NCBI RefSeq assembly: GCF_019578655.1
Contig: NC_063256.1
Span: 35,502,553 to 35,566,552, forward strand
Source of the DNA: Ricinus communis
Taxonomy: Eukaryota > Streptophyta > Magnoliopsida > Malpighiales > Euphorbiaceae
Direction: 5' to 3'
Length of the DNA: 64,000 nucleotides
Part shown: piece after piece, positions 12,458-25,934 of the stretch
How positions within the stretch are numbered: the stretch's first letter is position 1
Layout of the letters: every line of letters starts with the position of its first letter
The notes under the pieces: model-generated
Seen by the model: the letters and a program-made list of their open reading frames with translations, nothing else
Databases searched by the model: none
What the model was told of the DNA's origin: nothing
Program-made: the position numbers and the translations under genes

Positions 12458-15400
12458 ATTTTGTTACTATGTTTTGTAGTGGTAAATGGCCAACCTTTAT
12501 TGAGTCTGGTGTGTTCCAGCTCTCTTGCGAGTGTAAGCTCTATGAAGTGCGTTGTTTAATCTTTTTGACCTTTGTCAAGTGTTATGGTTAGTTAAGCCCA
12601 ACTTGCATGTAATTACATCGTTTGTACTGTTTTGGGTCTTATTTAGTGCTAGCTATCCTTTTCTTTTGATAAAAAACAAAAAATATATATAAATTATATC
12701 CTTATTAGTATTTTATTTATTAACAGCGATAACTCAAGAATACATATAAAATATATATATGAATCAGCTATAGACTATCAATTACCATCTATCAGCAACT
12801 AACTATCAGTTGTACTAATCAATTGGACCAAACAAGCTCTTGCCTTATATGCCATTCTAACTTCGATAAAAGATGAGCTTGTAGAGAAGTATTTATAGCC
12901 TTAAACCCTAAAATGTTTAGTCTAAATCAATTTTATTTAAACTAAACATTTTATATTTAGGATTATAGATAGTTGAATTTCATAAAAATTTATGAAATTT
13001 ATTTGTATCAAATACAATTTATATTTGTTGTTCAAAAAGAACACAATTTGTTTATAAAACAGTGAAAATATAAATCAATCATATATTTAAAATATGAACA
13101 CCTATACTAGATATTTCAGGATGATTATTATAAAAATATTATTATTTTTATAATTCTTATTATAATATTATAATAATATTATTATATAGTAGTTTTAGAT
13201 TATTATATAATAGTATTAGTAGTATTAGATTATTATATAATTATAATAATATAATTATTATAATAAATATAATTATTATAGTATTTATTAATTATTAATT
13301 TTATTAATTTAAATAGTTAACTGAGTATAATATATTTGTTGTAAATAATATTTTTCTCTTATATGTTTAGACAAAATACATATTTGGGCCTCTAAACAAT
13401 ACAACTTTTTGTAGTTAGACCTTCAAACATAATGTTAGTTTTAGTGGACATTCAAACTTTTACCTCTTATTAGTTTTGAATCCTTTGTTACCAATAATAA
13501 ATAATTTCTCTATTATAAAAGCAAGTTCTTTAATCTTGCTTTCACACTCCTACATGGCAGCTTCTATATTTTTAGAGGCCATTTCTCTCAAATTTGGCCG
13601 ATTTGTGATATAGAAGAGTGAATAATAAGGTAATAGAAAGTTGGCTAAAAGCAGAGGAATTAAATTTTGTTATCAAGCCATCCAAAACGTCCCAAGGATG
13701 ATATTATATTATGATTAATTGCATTACTTCATTATAAATCCCCACATCCTTTCTTCTCCATATAAGAAGAAAAGAAAGCACTTCTAAAAGCTCTTCAAAT
13801 TTCATAATATTCTAATTCAATGTTTGAATAATGTGCAAAGTTCAATTGTTAGAACCCTTTGTTCTTTTCAGTAACAAACGCTTTATCTCTTTTATTTATC
13901 TCAAAGTTTAGTAACTTTTAGTAATTTTAGGAGGCAGTTTGCTCCGAAATAATCTGGCCTAATAGGAAAATTTTAATTCATTGAGCCTTTCGATACAATA
14001 AAATAGAAAGCCCCAAAGACGCCATATTCTAGGAGCCCAAACAATGGCTCTATATTCTTGGAGCCCAAACTATGTGATTGAATAAATCCTCCTAATCACT
14101 TTCTCCATACATTTTTCTTTATCTTTTTTTATTTTTAATCAGATTTTTCTTAGTTAAAAGTATGTTATAAATAATTTTTTTTGCTCCTAAAGATGTGCTT
14201 TTGTGCTCTTATTATGAACTTTTTTAGAGCTTCCATGGTGGACCATCTCTCTCTCTAATATGAGAGATTTATCTGTTATGGAGTCTAGATCTCAAACTGG
14301 TTTTGATTGAAGATGGTTTAGAGGTGGAATAACCATTTTGGCTCTTGGATTTCTATCCTCTTTGCTTTGATTAGGTATTTTAGCATTCGTCTTTGGCTTT
14401 CTCCATCAAATCTGAATGCATCAAAGAGTCTACAATCAATTGTTCTCTGTCTCTTCATAGAAGTTCAATTGTTGGAGTTTTTATTTTATGGTGGCACTTA
14501 AAGGTGTGGCAGCGACTATCTCTGTGTTAGGAGTAGAGATTAGGGTTTCTATGTTATAGGATGACTTGTTTTTCTATTGTTTGCAGGCTGGCTCCTTTTT
14601 TACGCCTTTGAATCTTATATTTCTTGGACTTTGCCTTTTAATGCAAAATTTTAATTGTTCAAGAAAAAGTTTATCCATCCATTATAATCTCTTGATCAAT
14701 AGAAAAGGTTGGACTTTGAAAATATAATTTATTGAATCAAATTTTTACATATGTTAAAGAGTTGCAAATTTATGCTTTGTACATTTTACAATTACGAACC
14801 CATTGTTAATAGTTTGCCAAAGTGTCATAAAATCTATAAATTATATGGTTATAATGTATTCTTTTTATTTAGTTTTTGGTGTGAGTTTAGAAGGTTGAAC
14901 GGATATTGTAGTCTATAACTCAAGTAAGAAAACTATAATATGATTTTGAAACTATGATAAAACATATAATATAGACAAAGCTTTATTTTAAAATTATGTT
15001 ATTTATTGAGAGTGAAAATAAAATTTTCAAAACTTAAAATTCTAATTCTCTAACTAATAAATATACAGACTCATGTATATATTCATAATATGATTGAAGG
15101 AGTCGTAAATATCTACTAAAAATGACGAGATGTTAAATATTTAGTTCTAAAATAAAAAAATATATATTTAAATATTTAGTTAATAAATTAAATATTTCTA
15201 TATATATATATAATGGATTGAACTCGAAAACATGAAGAATCAAATATTCAAAAGTAAAACACATGTGTATTATTAGATTATAAAATTAGGAGTGCGTTTT
15301 GATAAATTATAAAATAAACACTTGTTTGGTTAGATATTAATTGGTATTTTATATCATTAAATGCTAATAGATCAAACAAAGAAAAATAAATTAGTACCAT

Positions 15401-15862
15401 AAATTTAAATCTATTATAAAATAGATGAATTAATATATTCTAAAATATTTTTTTTATCATATTTGATTTCTTATTTTATATTATATTATTATAAAAAACT
15501 TATTATATTTTTTATTTCAATTTTTATAATTTACTATATTTTATATTTCTTTTTTACTTCAACACTAAATCTATTTTTTAAGAATATGTTAACATTGTTT
15601 ATAATAAAAATACTATATATTAAAGTAATAGAAATTTTAATCTACATAATTAAGACTAAACATAAGAAAAATACTTTTATATTTCCAAATGAATAAAAAT
15701 AATTTTAATTTTTTCCTCCAAACATTAGTATTATGATTTAAATTTATAAAACGACTTGTAGATTGTAAGTTGTAAATTCATCACGTATACCTAAAGTTCA
15801 TAGATTTATAGCCTAAAATATCATAAATAAAAAAGCATATTCATATATTAAGAACAAGTTTA
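12458..15862. other. Gene-free AT-rich DNA with repeat fragments
   Basis: No coding gene recognised. A short hairpin lies at about 12910-12950 (AAATGTTTAGTCTAAAT against its near-complement). Island 13380-13500 resembles common interspersed repeats. The stretch 14160-14670 is less AT-rich and may be a decayed transcribed element (LINE 3' end or pseudogene), but no protein motif survives. 13130-13340 is almost pure TA/TTA. Confidence 0.5.
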
Positions 15863-15879
15863 CTAGTAAAAATTAACAA

Positions 15880-16310
15880 ATAAAAACTTCATATTTAATG
15901 ATTCTTGCACTAATAATAGTTGAATATACAATTTATAAGTAATGAACATAAAATTTATGTTTAATATACTTGACACTAATAATATATGAATATAAATTTT
16001 ATAAATAATGAATCTAAAGTTTATTTTTAATGAACCTGTCACTAATAATAAATAAAAATACACTTTATAAGTAATAAATAATATATTCATATGTTAAGAA
16101 CAAGTTTATAATTAAAAATTAATGAATTTACACTTTAATTTAATGAACCTTATACTAATAAGAGATGAACATAAAAGTTATAAGTAATGAATCTCAAATT
16201 TATGTTTAATAAATTTGATATTAATAACAAATAAATGTATGTTTTCTTAATGATAAATTTAAAGTTCATGTTTAATGAACATGACATTATTAATAAATAA
16301 ATAATAAATA
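15880..16310 (+). repeat. Tandem array of about 66-bp units
   Basis: Degenerate units containing TTTATAAGTAATGAA and ACTAATAATA(A/T) recur every 65-67 bp (for example near 15931, 15996, 16064), about six copies in all. The period is close to a multiple of three, so the minus strand stays open at 15863-16090 and would encode 22-residue repeats. The codons are A/T-driven and no start or promoter context supports a gene. Confidence 0.65.
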
Positions 16311-19300
16311 TACTGTCTGTGCATAAAATAAATAAGTATTCATAGAATAAAAAATAATAAGATTATCTATAAACTACAAGTACATCATATATACAATTGA
16401 GGTTCATTTAATATAAAATTTACATTATTATCTATAGAAGAGTCATTTAGTCTCAATTAGCTATTTGTTTTCTATAATTAAGCCTATTTAACGCTTTCTT
16501 AATCCAAATAAAATAGTAAAAGACATAAATTAGTATAGAATGGAGGGAATAACTATTAATAAACTTTTAAATAAGAAAGTAATTAAAATGTAATAAAAAA
16601 CTAAAAAAAATAAAATTATTTTAACAAATTATACTTAATAAAATTATTAATTTACTAAATATTAAAGATAAAAATCATATTCCGAATTTTATAATTCATT
16701 AGTTTGTGACATCACTATTTTATTTTCCAAAAGGCTATATATATATATGTAATTAGATACAATTAAGAAGACAACTAAACAAAGTTCTGAAAAAAAAAAA
16801 ATATAAATCTGGGTCCATGATATAATTTATTTACAAGAGTGGAACTAATTTAAGTTTAGGGTCGGCTGTAACCCAAAATAATTTAGAAAAAATACAATTT
16901 ACTTTTATCTCAGAAATAATTTTAAAAAATATAATTAAAAAGTATAATTTTTATTTAAAAATAATTTAATAAAAATATATTTACAGTTACTAAAATTGGT
17001 GAGGAGGGCACTATAGATGAGTCTGTTTCATGAATGCCACTGACGTAATCAGGAATATTTACTGGGATTACATTGTAAATGATTCATTGTTTTATAAAAC
17101 AGACAAATCCCATGTAAATGATTCATTGTTTTATGAAACAAACAAATCCCATAAAGCAATTATCATCCGGACAAACAACATCAAGTGCATGTCATTAACA
17201 TTAATTAATTAACTAAATTTTCAACTGTATGTATCATTAGCCTATAAAGCAAGGAATTGAATTATCCAAGTAAATTTTTAATAAAATTAAACCCATATTT
17301 GATTCCCCTCATATATATATTTAAATAAATTGCTTAAGCCAAAGCAATTAGGAAGTCGCTTTCTGATGTGTCTTTGGCTTTACACGTAATCTACACGTTG
17401 AATTTGCCAATTAGCAGCCTCAAATTACAATCATGATTAGCATAAAGTACTCTCTAATTAATATGCATTATTATGTGCTTTTCATAATTAATGAAATTGT
17501 GCCTTCACCTTTTTCTGAAAACTTGGATGGATTGATGCCATCCATATGTTTAATAGAATTTCAAGGAAGTCTAATTGTATAGTCTTTGTGTGTGTGTTGC
17601 CTGGATTTAAGGCAAAGTAGAAATCAATATTAATAAAATTAAGTATGTATAAGCTTAGCCTAACAGTACTTTTAATATTTCAATATGAGTAAGATCTCAA
17701 CTGTCTGTATTTTTATCAACAGTCGGCGGGACCCTTTCTTCGCTAAGAAATATTTTCTTTATTTCTTAATTTTTCATCTTTCCTTAATTTTTTTACTTAG
17801 AAATATTATCTCCCCGAACATTATAATTATAAGAGGAAATTTTATGGTACTTATTTTTAAAAAAAATATATATATATTTTACGACTTCTTTTTCAAATTT
17901 TATTTTATGGTTCTTGATTACTTTTTACTTTTATTTTTACAGCTTTTTGTTTTTTCAAACTTCAATCAGAAAAGATATTAAAAGTATACATAAAAAATAC
18001 CGAAATGATATTATCTAACTTGCATTATTATCAAATCAGTTAAGTGAAGTAGATTTATTATTTTTATTTTGGATCGTTATGTTTGGTATCCACAAATTAA
18101 AAAAAGTTATATGTTTTTTTATAGCAACTAATATATTTTGACGATTATAAAAAAATATGTTTAAAAATTATACTATAATATATCAAGAATATAATTAAAA
18201 ATATATGAACTAAAAACTAAAATAAAATAAAAAAAGTTATTTAGAAAAGTCAAGAAAAATAATGGCTTTGTGTTTATAGCTACTATTTATATTTTTATAT
18301 GACAATAAAGAAATAAATATGGATGGAGAATGAAGACGATATTTTCATAATTTTATTAAAAAAAGATACTGATAAAATATTTAAAAAAATATCATAATAT
18401 TGTTTTAAAATAAAAATACCATATAAATAAAATATTTTAAATTGTAGATTGTAAAACTTAGAAAAAATTTGGACCGTAAAGCCCATTTTTTGTATGTATG
18501 TAAAACATAATAATTATAATTTCTTGATGAAATACCAAACAATATAATAATCTCATTAGTCAATGTGTAATTAAGTAAGATTAGTCTTGGCTTATGACAT
18601 AATTCAATTTTGTTATTATTATATCAAAGTAATCACGGGATGCACCTTATTATTACAAGTGGAATAATAAAGCATAATCTTAAACGCTTCATGATATCAT
18701 TATGTTATTATCTAAATTATTTCTTTTAAAACAGTATTTATTTGGTCCAACTTGGTGGTGATCTTGGTCAATTGTCTCTGTAGATTCATTTTTAATATGA
18801 TTTCTTTTGCCCTATTAATCATTCATATAGAAGAATCACTAATAATTAAAGAAAAGGTCAATGACTTGGTAATGGTGACTATAGATTGAGGTCAAATATG
18901 GCTCAAAAGATTTGACTCAAGAGGGAATAATTAATAAAATAAAAATAGAAAAAAAGAAAAAGAAAAGAAAACAGATGGTGGGTTCTAGACTTCTAGCGAA
19001 GGGTTTTGATTGCCTATGCTAAATTTAACATTATAGTGCCCCTACTTAAGGGTATCTCAATAATAAGTGATTTCTGGAGATTGGTGTCCTAAAAATCTCA
19101 TAATACATATATTGAATAATAAGTTAATAATTGAGATATAATCATTATAATTATAAATTCAGTGTTTAAAATAAAATTATTAATTAAAAAATTGACATAA
19201 AAATTATCATGTACTCATATTAAATTAAACTGTGTTAAATATATTTAATAAAAAATTAATACAGGCATTTACTAAATTCGCTGCGTCACGTTTAATTCAT

Positions 19301-21690
19301 ACTTTTATATTATTGTTACTATTATAATAAAAATTGATTGGATTTCGATTCTGAACTAAGCTTATGTTGTTTATACATTATTAATTTCTCTTTCAATCTC
19401 GGATTAAACTATGTTAAGTGATTATGTTCCTTGAATTGATTTTAAGTTAATCATATTTCTTTCTTTGAAAAAAAATCATATATTTCTTTTCTAATAGATT
19501 CTTGTTTTAATTTCTAAAATTATACTTTCCCTTCTATTTACTTTTAATAATCATTGGTACGTATTTATGATATTTTAGAGTATTAATGATATATCTTTTA
19601 AATATAGTATAGTGAAAACATGTATTTATATCTCACTTAAGATTTTATTATCTAAATTCATATAATATTAGTCAAGAAGGAAAATTATGGAGTAAAATAC
19701 TTAAACAAAGTGCTAATAGGATGTTTTATTGATAAATACAAGCCGAGACGCGTAGACTAGTTATTTACTGTATGGGCCGAAAATCACTATTCATTTAGAG
19801 GGCAATTTAGTCTTTTGTTATTTAAAAATTATTTATTTATATGAGGATTATTAAGATTTGTGATAAAAATAATCTTTAGAGAGACTTGTTTTTGAAAGAG
19901 AACTCTTTATATGTATTTCTATAAATTTAGATCTATGTTTGTCTGAAGTCTGCTCTCTATTATTTCTCTTGCATCGTTCTTGTTTTTACAATTTTTTCTA
20001 TAGTTTTTCGTAATAAACACTTTAATTTTTATTTTAATTATTCTTTTAAAATCAAGAAAGCTTTTGGGATTAAAAAGTAAAAATCAATCATTTTATTATC
20101 TTAGAAGAAATTCTTGACCTTAAGGGAGTTTTTACTTTAATGTAATTTTCTATATATAATCATCATGATTGAGGATTAAAGATATAAAACCAAATTTTCT
20201 GTTAGTATTTAGTTAAGCATTTGTGCTTATGTATGAATCTTATTATTTTTATATTTAATGAATAATTTTTTATTCGATATCATTTATTAGTTTCAATTAT
20301 AAATATTATTTGATCATCATATTATATTAATATTTATAATTGCTAAAAACACTTTTAGTTTGCTATATTAGAAACATCATTTGTGTTTCATCCTATATTA
20401 ATTTAATAAATTTTAGTTAATTAAATGAAAAATAAATATTACCTCTCATTTATTAAATTTATACTTATTATTAAAATATATATGAAATAGTTAGTGAGAC
20501 TAGATATTTTTTAATAAATTATTATATATTTTCTAAAAAATCAATTCCAAAAAAATTTACTGTTTATATTATTATTTTGATTCGTGTATTTATATTATTT
20601 ATATAAATCTATGATACCAATAATTTTTCAATGGTGGGTACAAAAAAGTAAGAATAAATGAGGTCTTTTCACCTTTAAATGATCTTAGGTCACCAAAATA
20701 TCAGGTGACTAAGTGTCAGTTTAACACAGTTTTCTGGAAAATGTCTTTTTGATTTCTTTTTTTTACTTTTTCAAAACCATGGTTTTGAAAAGCTTTTCCC
20801 AAAATCATAGTTGCTTGTGAAAAATGTAAAAATAAAAATAAAAATCAAGAGCTGAATTGAGAATATGGAATTGAATCGATTCGGTTTTAGTTTTTAGAAA
20901 ATTAAAATAATTTTAATTTAGCTTTTAAAATTAAAATAATCCTAATTAAGCTGATGAAATTAATAATACATTTCTATATTACAAAAATTTAATAATTTAA
21001 ATAATATTTTGTATTATTAATTAGCTTTTAGAAAAAATAAATTATTCTTGTTAGCTTTACTTAAGATATGATTTATTTCTTAAGCTAAATTCAGTTCAAT
21101 TTAAAATTTTAAATAATTAATTTTTAAATTCCTTTTTCATTTGGATTTCAATTTAAAACAAAACCAATAATTTGCTGACACCTGTAAACTGTACCTAAAA
21201 CTACTCTGAAAAGCTATATGTCAATAGGTGTCCTGGTAAGCAAAGAATCATTTGAGAGAACAACATTAGATATCTGGGGTCAGATCTTCTCAGTTTTGCC
21301 CCCACAATCCACATGAAATGCTTTGCTGTTTTAGAATTAGTAGGATCATGATGAGCATCTTTATAATATATATATATAAATATTTTGTGATCAAACTTAG
21401 GGATTAATAAAAAATTAGTTATTCTTACTAATCCATCCTCAAAACCAACCACTAAGTCTTATAGCTTAATCTTTTGTCATTTTGTTTAGGTATATAATAC
21501 TAAGATGCCATGCCTTAGATGGATCATATAATCTTAGTTTCACCAGTTCCTATTAGGACACCTGTTTTGCAGAAGTGGGCTAAGTATGGACTCCTTAATT
21601 AATTAACTGATTTGATATTCTGGTACAGAACAATATCAACTTGCATAACCATAAACCATTATCTTAACTTTAACCAATCATATCCAATCC
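16311..21690. other. Gene-free AT-rich intergenic DNA
   Basis: No domain-bearing ORF or RNA gene found. The part at 19740-20200 has a short LTR-like look (a possible TATA box near 19905 followed by T-rich DNA), without ends or duplications to confirm it. Frequent TA runs and poly-A/T tracts occur throughout. Confidence 0.5.
17075..17152 (+). repeat. 39-bp tandem duplication
   Basis: Two copies (from 17075 and 17114) of a unit starting GTAAATGATTCATTGTTTTAT differ at a few bases. It lies in a short ORF (17030-17212) that therefore repeats 13 residues. That ORF has no recognisable family and is probably chance. Confidence 0.85.
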
Positions 21691-21698
21691 TAACTCCC

Positions 21699-21706
21699 TA
21701 TAAATA
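21699..21706 (+). promoter_or_regulatory. TATA box of the MIR172 gene
   Basis: TATAAATA in the context CCCTATAAATACCC, preceded by two CCAAT-type motifs (21672-21689), lies about 375 bp before the miR172 hairpin. GTAC cores, the type of site bound by SPL factors that activate some MIR172 genes, occur at 21191-21194 and 21623-21626. Transcription probably starts near 21730. Confidence 0.65.
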
Positions 21707-21795
21707 CCCTTCTTCTTCATGTCTTCATTCCTCAGAATTCTTTTCTCTCTTTTGCTTGTTGGGGTCCAAATCTTCTTTCTGTTGAATTTCCCTTT

Positions 21796-22040
21796 GTAAG
21801 TATCTGCTTTTACCCTAGCATATCTATTTTTACCCTAGTATTTTTTTTTACCTAAGTGGGTATTTGACTATATAGCTGCAGAAATAATTTACTGAGGTGG
21901 GTTTTGTTCAAGTTCTTTAATTGCTTTCTTCTTTTTTTTTTTTTTTTTTTGTTTTGTTTTGTTTTGTTTTTGCTTACTTCTGCTTGATGGGTTATGTTCT
22001 TTTTTAGGGTTTAGTGTTGGTTCAATTTTTCTTGGGGCAG
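21796..22040 (+). other. Probable intron in the MIR172 primary transcript
   Basis: TTT|GTAAGTAT at 21796 is a strong plant 5' splice site. GGGGCAG ends at 22040 after a T-rich tract that includes a long poly-T and (TTTTG)n run (about 21930-21970). Splicing would bring the hairpin close to the 5' end of the transcript. Predicted from splice consensus only. Confidence 0.5.
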
Positions 22041-22062
22041 ATCTCAAGGCCTTGACAGTAAT

Positions 22063-22219
22063 CAGTCAGTATTGGCGGATGCGGCATCATCAAGATTCAC
22101 ATAAGCTTTTTTAATAGTTTGATCAATGGAGGATGAGGGAGGGGTCTCCTTTTGCTCCAAAGAGCTCTCTTTCTTATATGAGAATCTTGATGATGCTGCA
22201 TCAGCAAATATATGACTAT
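22063..22219 (+). ncRNA. MIR172: miR172 precursor hairpin (MIR172)
   Basis: The mature 21-nt miR172 lies in the 3' arm at 22181-22201, beginning AGAATCTTGATG, as in the common miR172 a-d form. The passenger strand lies in the 5' arm at 22081-22101, beginning GCGGCATCATC. The arms pair over about 45 nt with few mismatches, and the duplex leaves about 80 nt of loop between them. miR172 guides repression of APETALA2-like transcription factors and so controls flowering time, phase change and floral organ identity. The conserved duplex, the intact stem, a TATA box and a plausible intron upstream suggest a working gene. An ORF on the opposite strand (22062-22244) merely mirrors the hairpin. Confidence 0.95.
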
Positions 22220-22259
22220 TCTTCTCCTTTACCTTCAATTCCAACCTTCAGAGGATACA

Positions 22260-24008
22260 ATATGCATGTCCCAGTTTTGATATGAAAGGTGACAGACATA
22301 CTTCTTCAACCTCTATATATATATCTCAACTTAATTCTTTTTATGGATTGATTTTGTAGATTGATCATGATGCCTTTCTTACTTGGTAGAGGTTGCCTAT
22401 GTTTGGATGGGGTCTTTTCAAAGTTTTAGAATCAACTCTTGTTTGAGAAGGGAGCAACAATTAAGAGGTAGAATTCAATTCACAATTTACTCTAATCCTT
22501 CCTAAATAAAATAAAATTAAAAATTTCATTTTATTTTTATTTACTTTATAAAATCTGTATCACCATTTTTGGTAACTGTTGCATATTGTGTTTTAATTTG
22601 CAATTCTTTCAAAATATATATGCAAGATTGAAAATCTTAGCCATATAGCTAGGGTTTGTCTGAAAGGGAATTAAGCATATTCTCTGATGGTAGCTTGTAA
22701 TCAATTGACTAGTTTGGATATTTAGGCCACTTGACACTGTAGCCGTGGACTTGGGAATGGTACTAGAGAGTAAATATGTATAGGTGGTAATTATTTCAGA
22801 AAGCAGCTTTCTTTTAATTACTTCTTTTTCTAAGAACTGTACTCTTCATGGTTCTACTTATTGATACAGATATATGTGTGTATATTTGGTGTGAAGCTTG
22901 TCCATTTTCAGTCTCCATAGCTTTCCTCTTCAAACATTTCTACATGGTTGTTTAATTCTATAAAAAAGAAGTTCATTGCTGAATTTTATAGGGCTTGAAC
23001 CATGGTTTTCAAGATGCATATGAAAAATGAAAGAACCTAGTTTTACTTACTAAATATAGCCAACACAATCAACCTTTCCTTTCTTTTTCCTTCTATGTGT
23101 CCAATCACTGTGTTAATCTTAGTGCTGGGTAGCTGTTTCTTTCATGATGATACATCTACAACCCTAGATATAGCAATTCTTCCCCTATTATTTGATTATT
23201 ATTAGTATTATTATTATTAGTGCACTTAACATTGATAAGATAAGACCCAAAAAGATCAGGTGAGTGTGAAATTGTGTAGTAAACAAATCACAAAGCTCTT
23301 TGTTGTCTGTTGGGTCAATACAAGTGATGCAGATGGAATATGAGAGGCGCTAGAGATGTATGTATGGCCTTAAATTCCATACAGAAATCCTTCTACGATA
23401 GAGTGAAAATATATATATGGAGATGAATAAGACCTCAGCAAGAAGCACGAAAAATTACAGTTCAAAAGTAATAGATAGAGACATGATCTGTATCTATATC
23501 AATGGATACTGTTTTCTGAAGACTGAAGTAACAGTGATAATAGTGGTGGCGGATGAGGTGGAAGAAGGTGTCGATGACAGTAACATCACTGTGATACTAA
23601 CACTGGTTTGCGGTGGTTTTCATGGGTTTACCATTTTATTTTATTTTTATAATTAGAATAAACTAATTTTTATATGATAATTTTTGTAAATAATCAATCC
23701 AATCTAACAGGCAAATCACATGCTATGATTTCAACAATTGTAAATGATTTGACCAAAAGCAAAAAGGTGATGTTTTAGATTGGTTTCAATGAACAATTCT
23801 CCACAAATAGAAGGGATAATATAAGTTGTTTATTTTTGTAAATTTTCTTTTAAAATAATAAATTCTAAAAGTATATAAAATACATTTCATTAGTCTTAAT
23901 CTATCAATTCTATCATTACAGCGTGTTAATTTATTTTTATAGATATCACGTTTATCAATATTATATAATTTTTATCACATAAATACTTTTTTTTTATGTT
24001 GGTTTCTA
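22260..24008. other. DNA downstream of MIR172, possibly including later exons
   Basis: Base composition stays moderately balanced to about 23650, so part of it may be the 3' portion of the MIR172 primary transcript. The ORF at 23417-23656 (79 aa) shows no known domain and is not called. No other RNA gene seen. Confidence 0.4.
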
Positions 24009-24082
24009 CGTCATCTAGCCAAGTGGATCAAGGCAGTGGATTGTGAATCTACTATGCGCGGGTTCAATTCCCGTCATTCGCC
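24009..24082 (+). pseudogene. Decayed organelle-type tRNA-His(GTG) copy
   Basis: The D arm, anticodon arm with GTG in TTGTGAA, variable region and T arm (CGGGTTCAATTCCCG) match plastid-type trnH-GUG closely. The 5' strand of the acceptor stem (24009-24015) no longer pairs with the 3' strand (24075-24081), so a normal tRNA cannot form. It also departs from plastid trnH at a few other places. Plastid-like trnH exists in plastids and, by transfer, in plant mitochondria, so either could be the donor. No adjoining organelle sequence was recognised. Confidence 0.75.
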
Positions 24083-24855
24083 TATAGTCTTAAAGTAATA
24101 ATTTTAATGTCATAAATAAAGTAATAATTTTAATGAACGAAAAAAACCAAAAAAAATTTAAATTGTAAAATAAAACTAATAAATATACATATCTTTAATT
24201 CTAAATTACTATTACTCTAAATCTAAATTACAAAATACTATTCACTATTAAAATATTTATATTTTCCTTTCCAATTTAAATAAAACTTTTAAAATGAAAG
24301 AAAATTTTCAATTAAATTAAAATTTTCTTTATTTATTTATTTAGCTTTAATTCTATAGTTAAATATTAAAATTTTACATTTAAATCCTACAAAATATTAT
24401 TACTTTCTTATAATTAGGTCCTTTTTTCTTCTTTCTTTAGTTTTTAACATGATCATTAGGAATAACCAATTGAAGAAATGACAAACCATATAGTAATAGC
24501 TTTCTTCTTTTATAATTAAATCCCGTTTTTTGTGAATAATTTTTTAATGATAAATCAATTATTAGAACTTCTTCTCATTTATTTGATATTTTAATTTAAA
24601 AATATTAATCACTAGAATGAACTTAATCACAATCAATATAAGCACTAAAAGAATTCAAAACATCTTTAGAACTTGTTTACAAAAAAAAAAGAAAGAAAAA
24701 GAAACATATTACTTTTAGGACTTCAAAAATCATTATTTCTTTTAAATGTCAAGAAGGATAACTTTTTTCAAATTTAATATTGAGCAGCTAAACTCATTTA
24801 ATTTATAATTAATTGTGTGAATCTATAAATTACGTTGAATCTTTTGCTTTCTCAA
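24083..24855. other. AT-rich DNA, nothing recognised
   Basis: No ORF, RNA gene or clear repeat seen. Confidence 0.5.
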
Positions 24856-25045
24856 TGATTACCCAATTCATCGACATAATTTTTCTTTTTTCTTCAACCC
24901 CATTCCAGATGAACCTTCTACTAATTTTGGATAACCCTTCAGGAACCCTCTGAGGAAATCTTGAGAAATGTAATAAATTGGCAAGTTATTTAGGACAACC
25001 TTGATGAGAACAAGTCTACCTGCCATAGACAAATGTAGCTTTTCA
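24856..25045 (-). pseudogene. LINE reverse-transcriptase fragment
   Basis: On the minus strand one frame reads LSMAGRLVLIKVVLNNLPIYY, a signature of the C-terminal part of plant LINE (non-LTR) reverse transcriptases, with related residues continuing after a probable frameshift. It is flanked by decayed DNA (to about 25500) that may belong to the same element. No complete domain remains. Confidence 0.7.
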
Positions 25046-25689
25046 AGTATATAACTTTCTCAATAATGTGTCTTAATTGGAAATCTGATTTCGTTTGGTT
25101 TCTAAATGGTAAATCGAGAGGTTATTATTTGGTTTCACATGATATTATGATTAAAAAAAATAATTGGTAGAATAAAATATAAAAATTGATGAGTTTTTCA
25201 TTTATATTGTCAATAATCATTATATTGGAGATAACGAAAATGAGGAATTGCATCTAAGAATAGTTGGCAGAAGAAACCCAAGCTTGATCCATATTCCATG
25301 CCAATAAGTGAGCTTTTGTGGAAATTTATTTTTAGTTCGGAAAGAAGTCTAAAGCATCAAATTAGCCCTTTATCTATTAGGGTTCTAAACCCATTAGATA
25401 TCTTAATTGCTAGATTCAAGGATCTTATTCAGCGGTAGTGGCAAGATTTTAGCTCCTATTATTCTAGTTCCATCGCATTTTTTAAAAGGGTAAGATATGC
25501 TTAAAGTGGACTTTTCAAGTATCCATTACCAAAAAAAGAAAAACCTTAAAAAATCACTCATTACTGATGAAAAGCAATCTATTAATAATTGTTGATAGCT
25601 TTTCCTTAATAAATTGTTATTTTTTAATTCATTGGAGGGCCGACAAGTCATGGACTACACAACAAAGGGTGGTCATTTCCTTACACTCG

Positions 25690-25790
25690 CTATAAAAATG
25701 AAAATTCACCTAGTGCGGAGAATAGAAACTCGAGACCTCTCACTCCTAAAAGCAAATGTTCTTACCACTTGAGTTAGACCTCAAGTGTAA
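25690..25790 (-). repeat. tRNA-derived SINE-like fragment
   Basis: Read on the minus strand, TAACTCAAGTGG (25765-25776) resembles a pol III A box and GGTCTCGAGTT (25727-25737) a B box, with spacing of about 30 nt. This arrangement is typical of tRNA-headed SINEs. No poly-A tail or target duplication was identified. Confidence 0.4.
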
Positions 25791-25934
25791 TAAATTCTTA
25801 TTTAGTTGGTAGTTAAGTGATTTGTAATTTTGTAGGAGGCAATTTAGGGATTTTTTTTTTGGGTCCAAAGTCCATCAATACGTTTATTATATTATTAAAA
25901 AAATGGATAATATTCTGTTTTACCTTTTCCATAC

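Noticed and set aside
23417..23656. 79-aa plus-strand ORF
   Set aside because: No domain; the tail is A/T-driven. Could be part of a non-coding MIR172 transcript.
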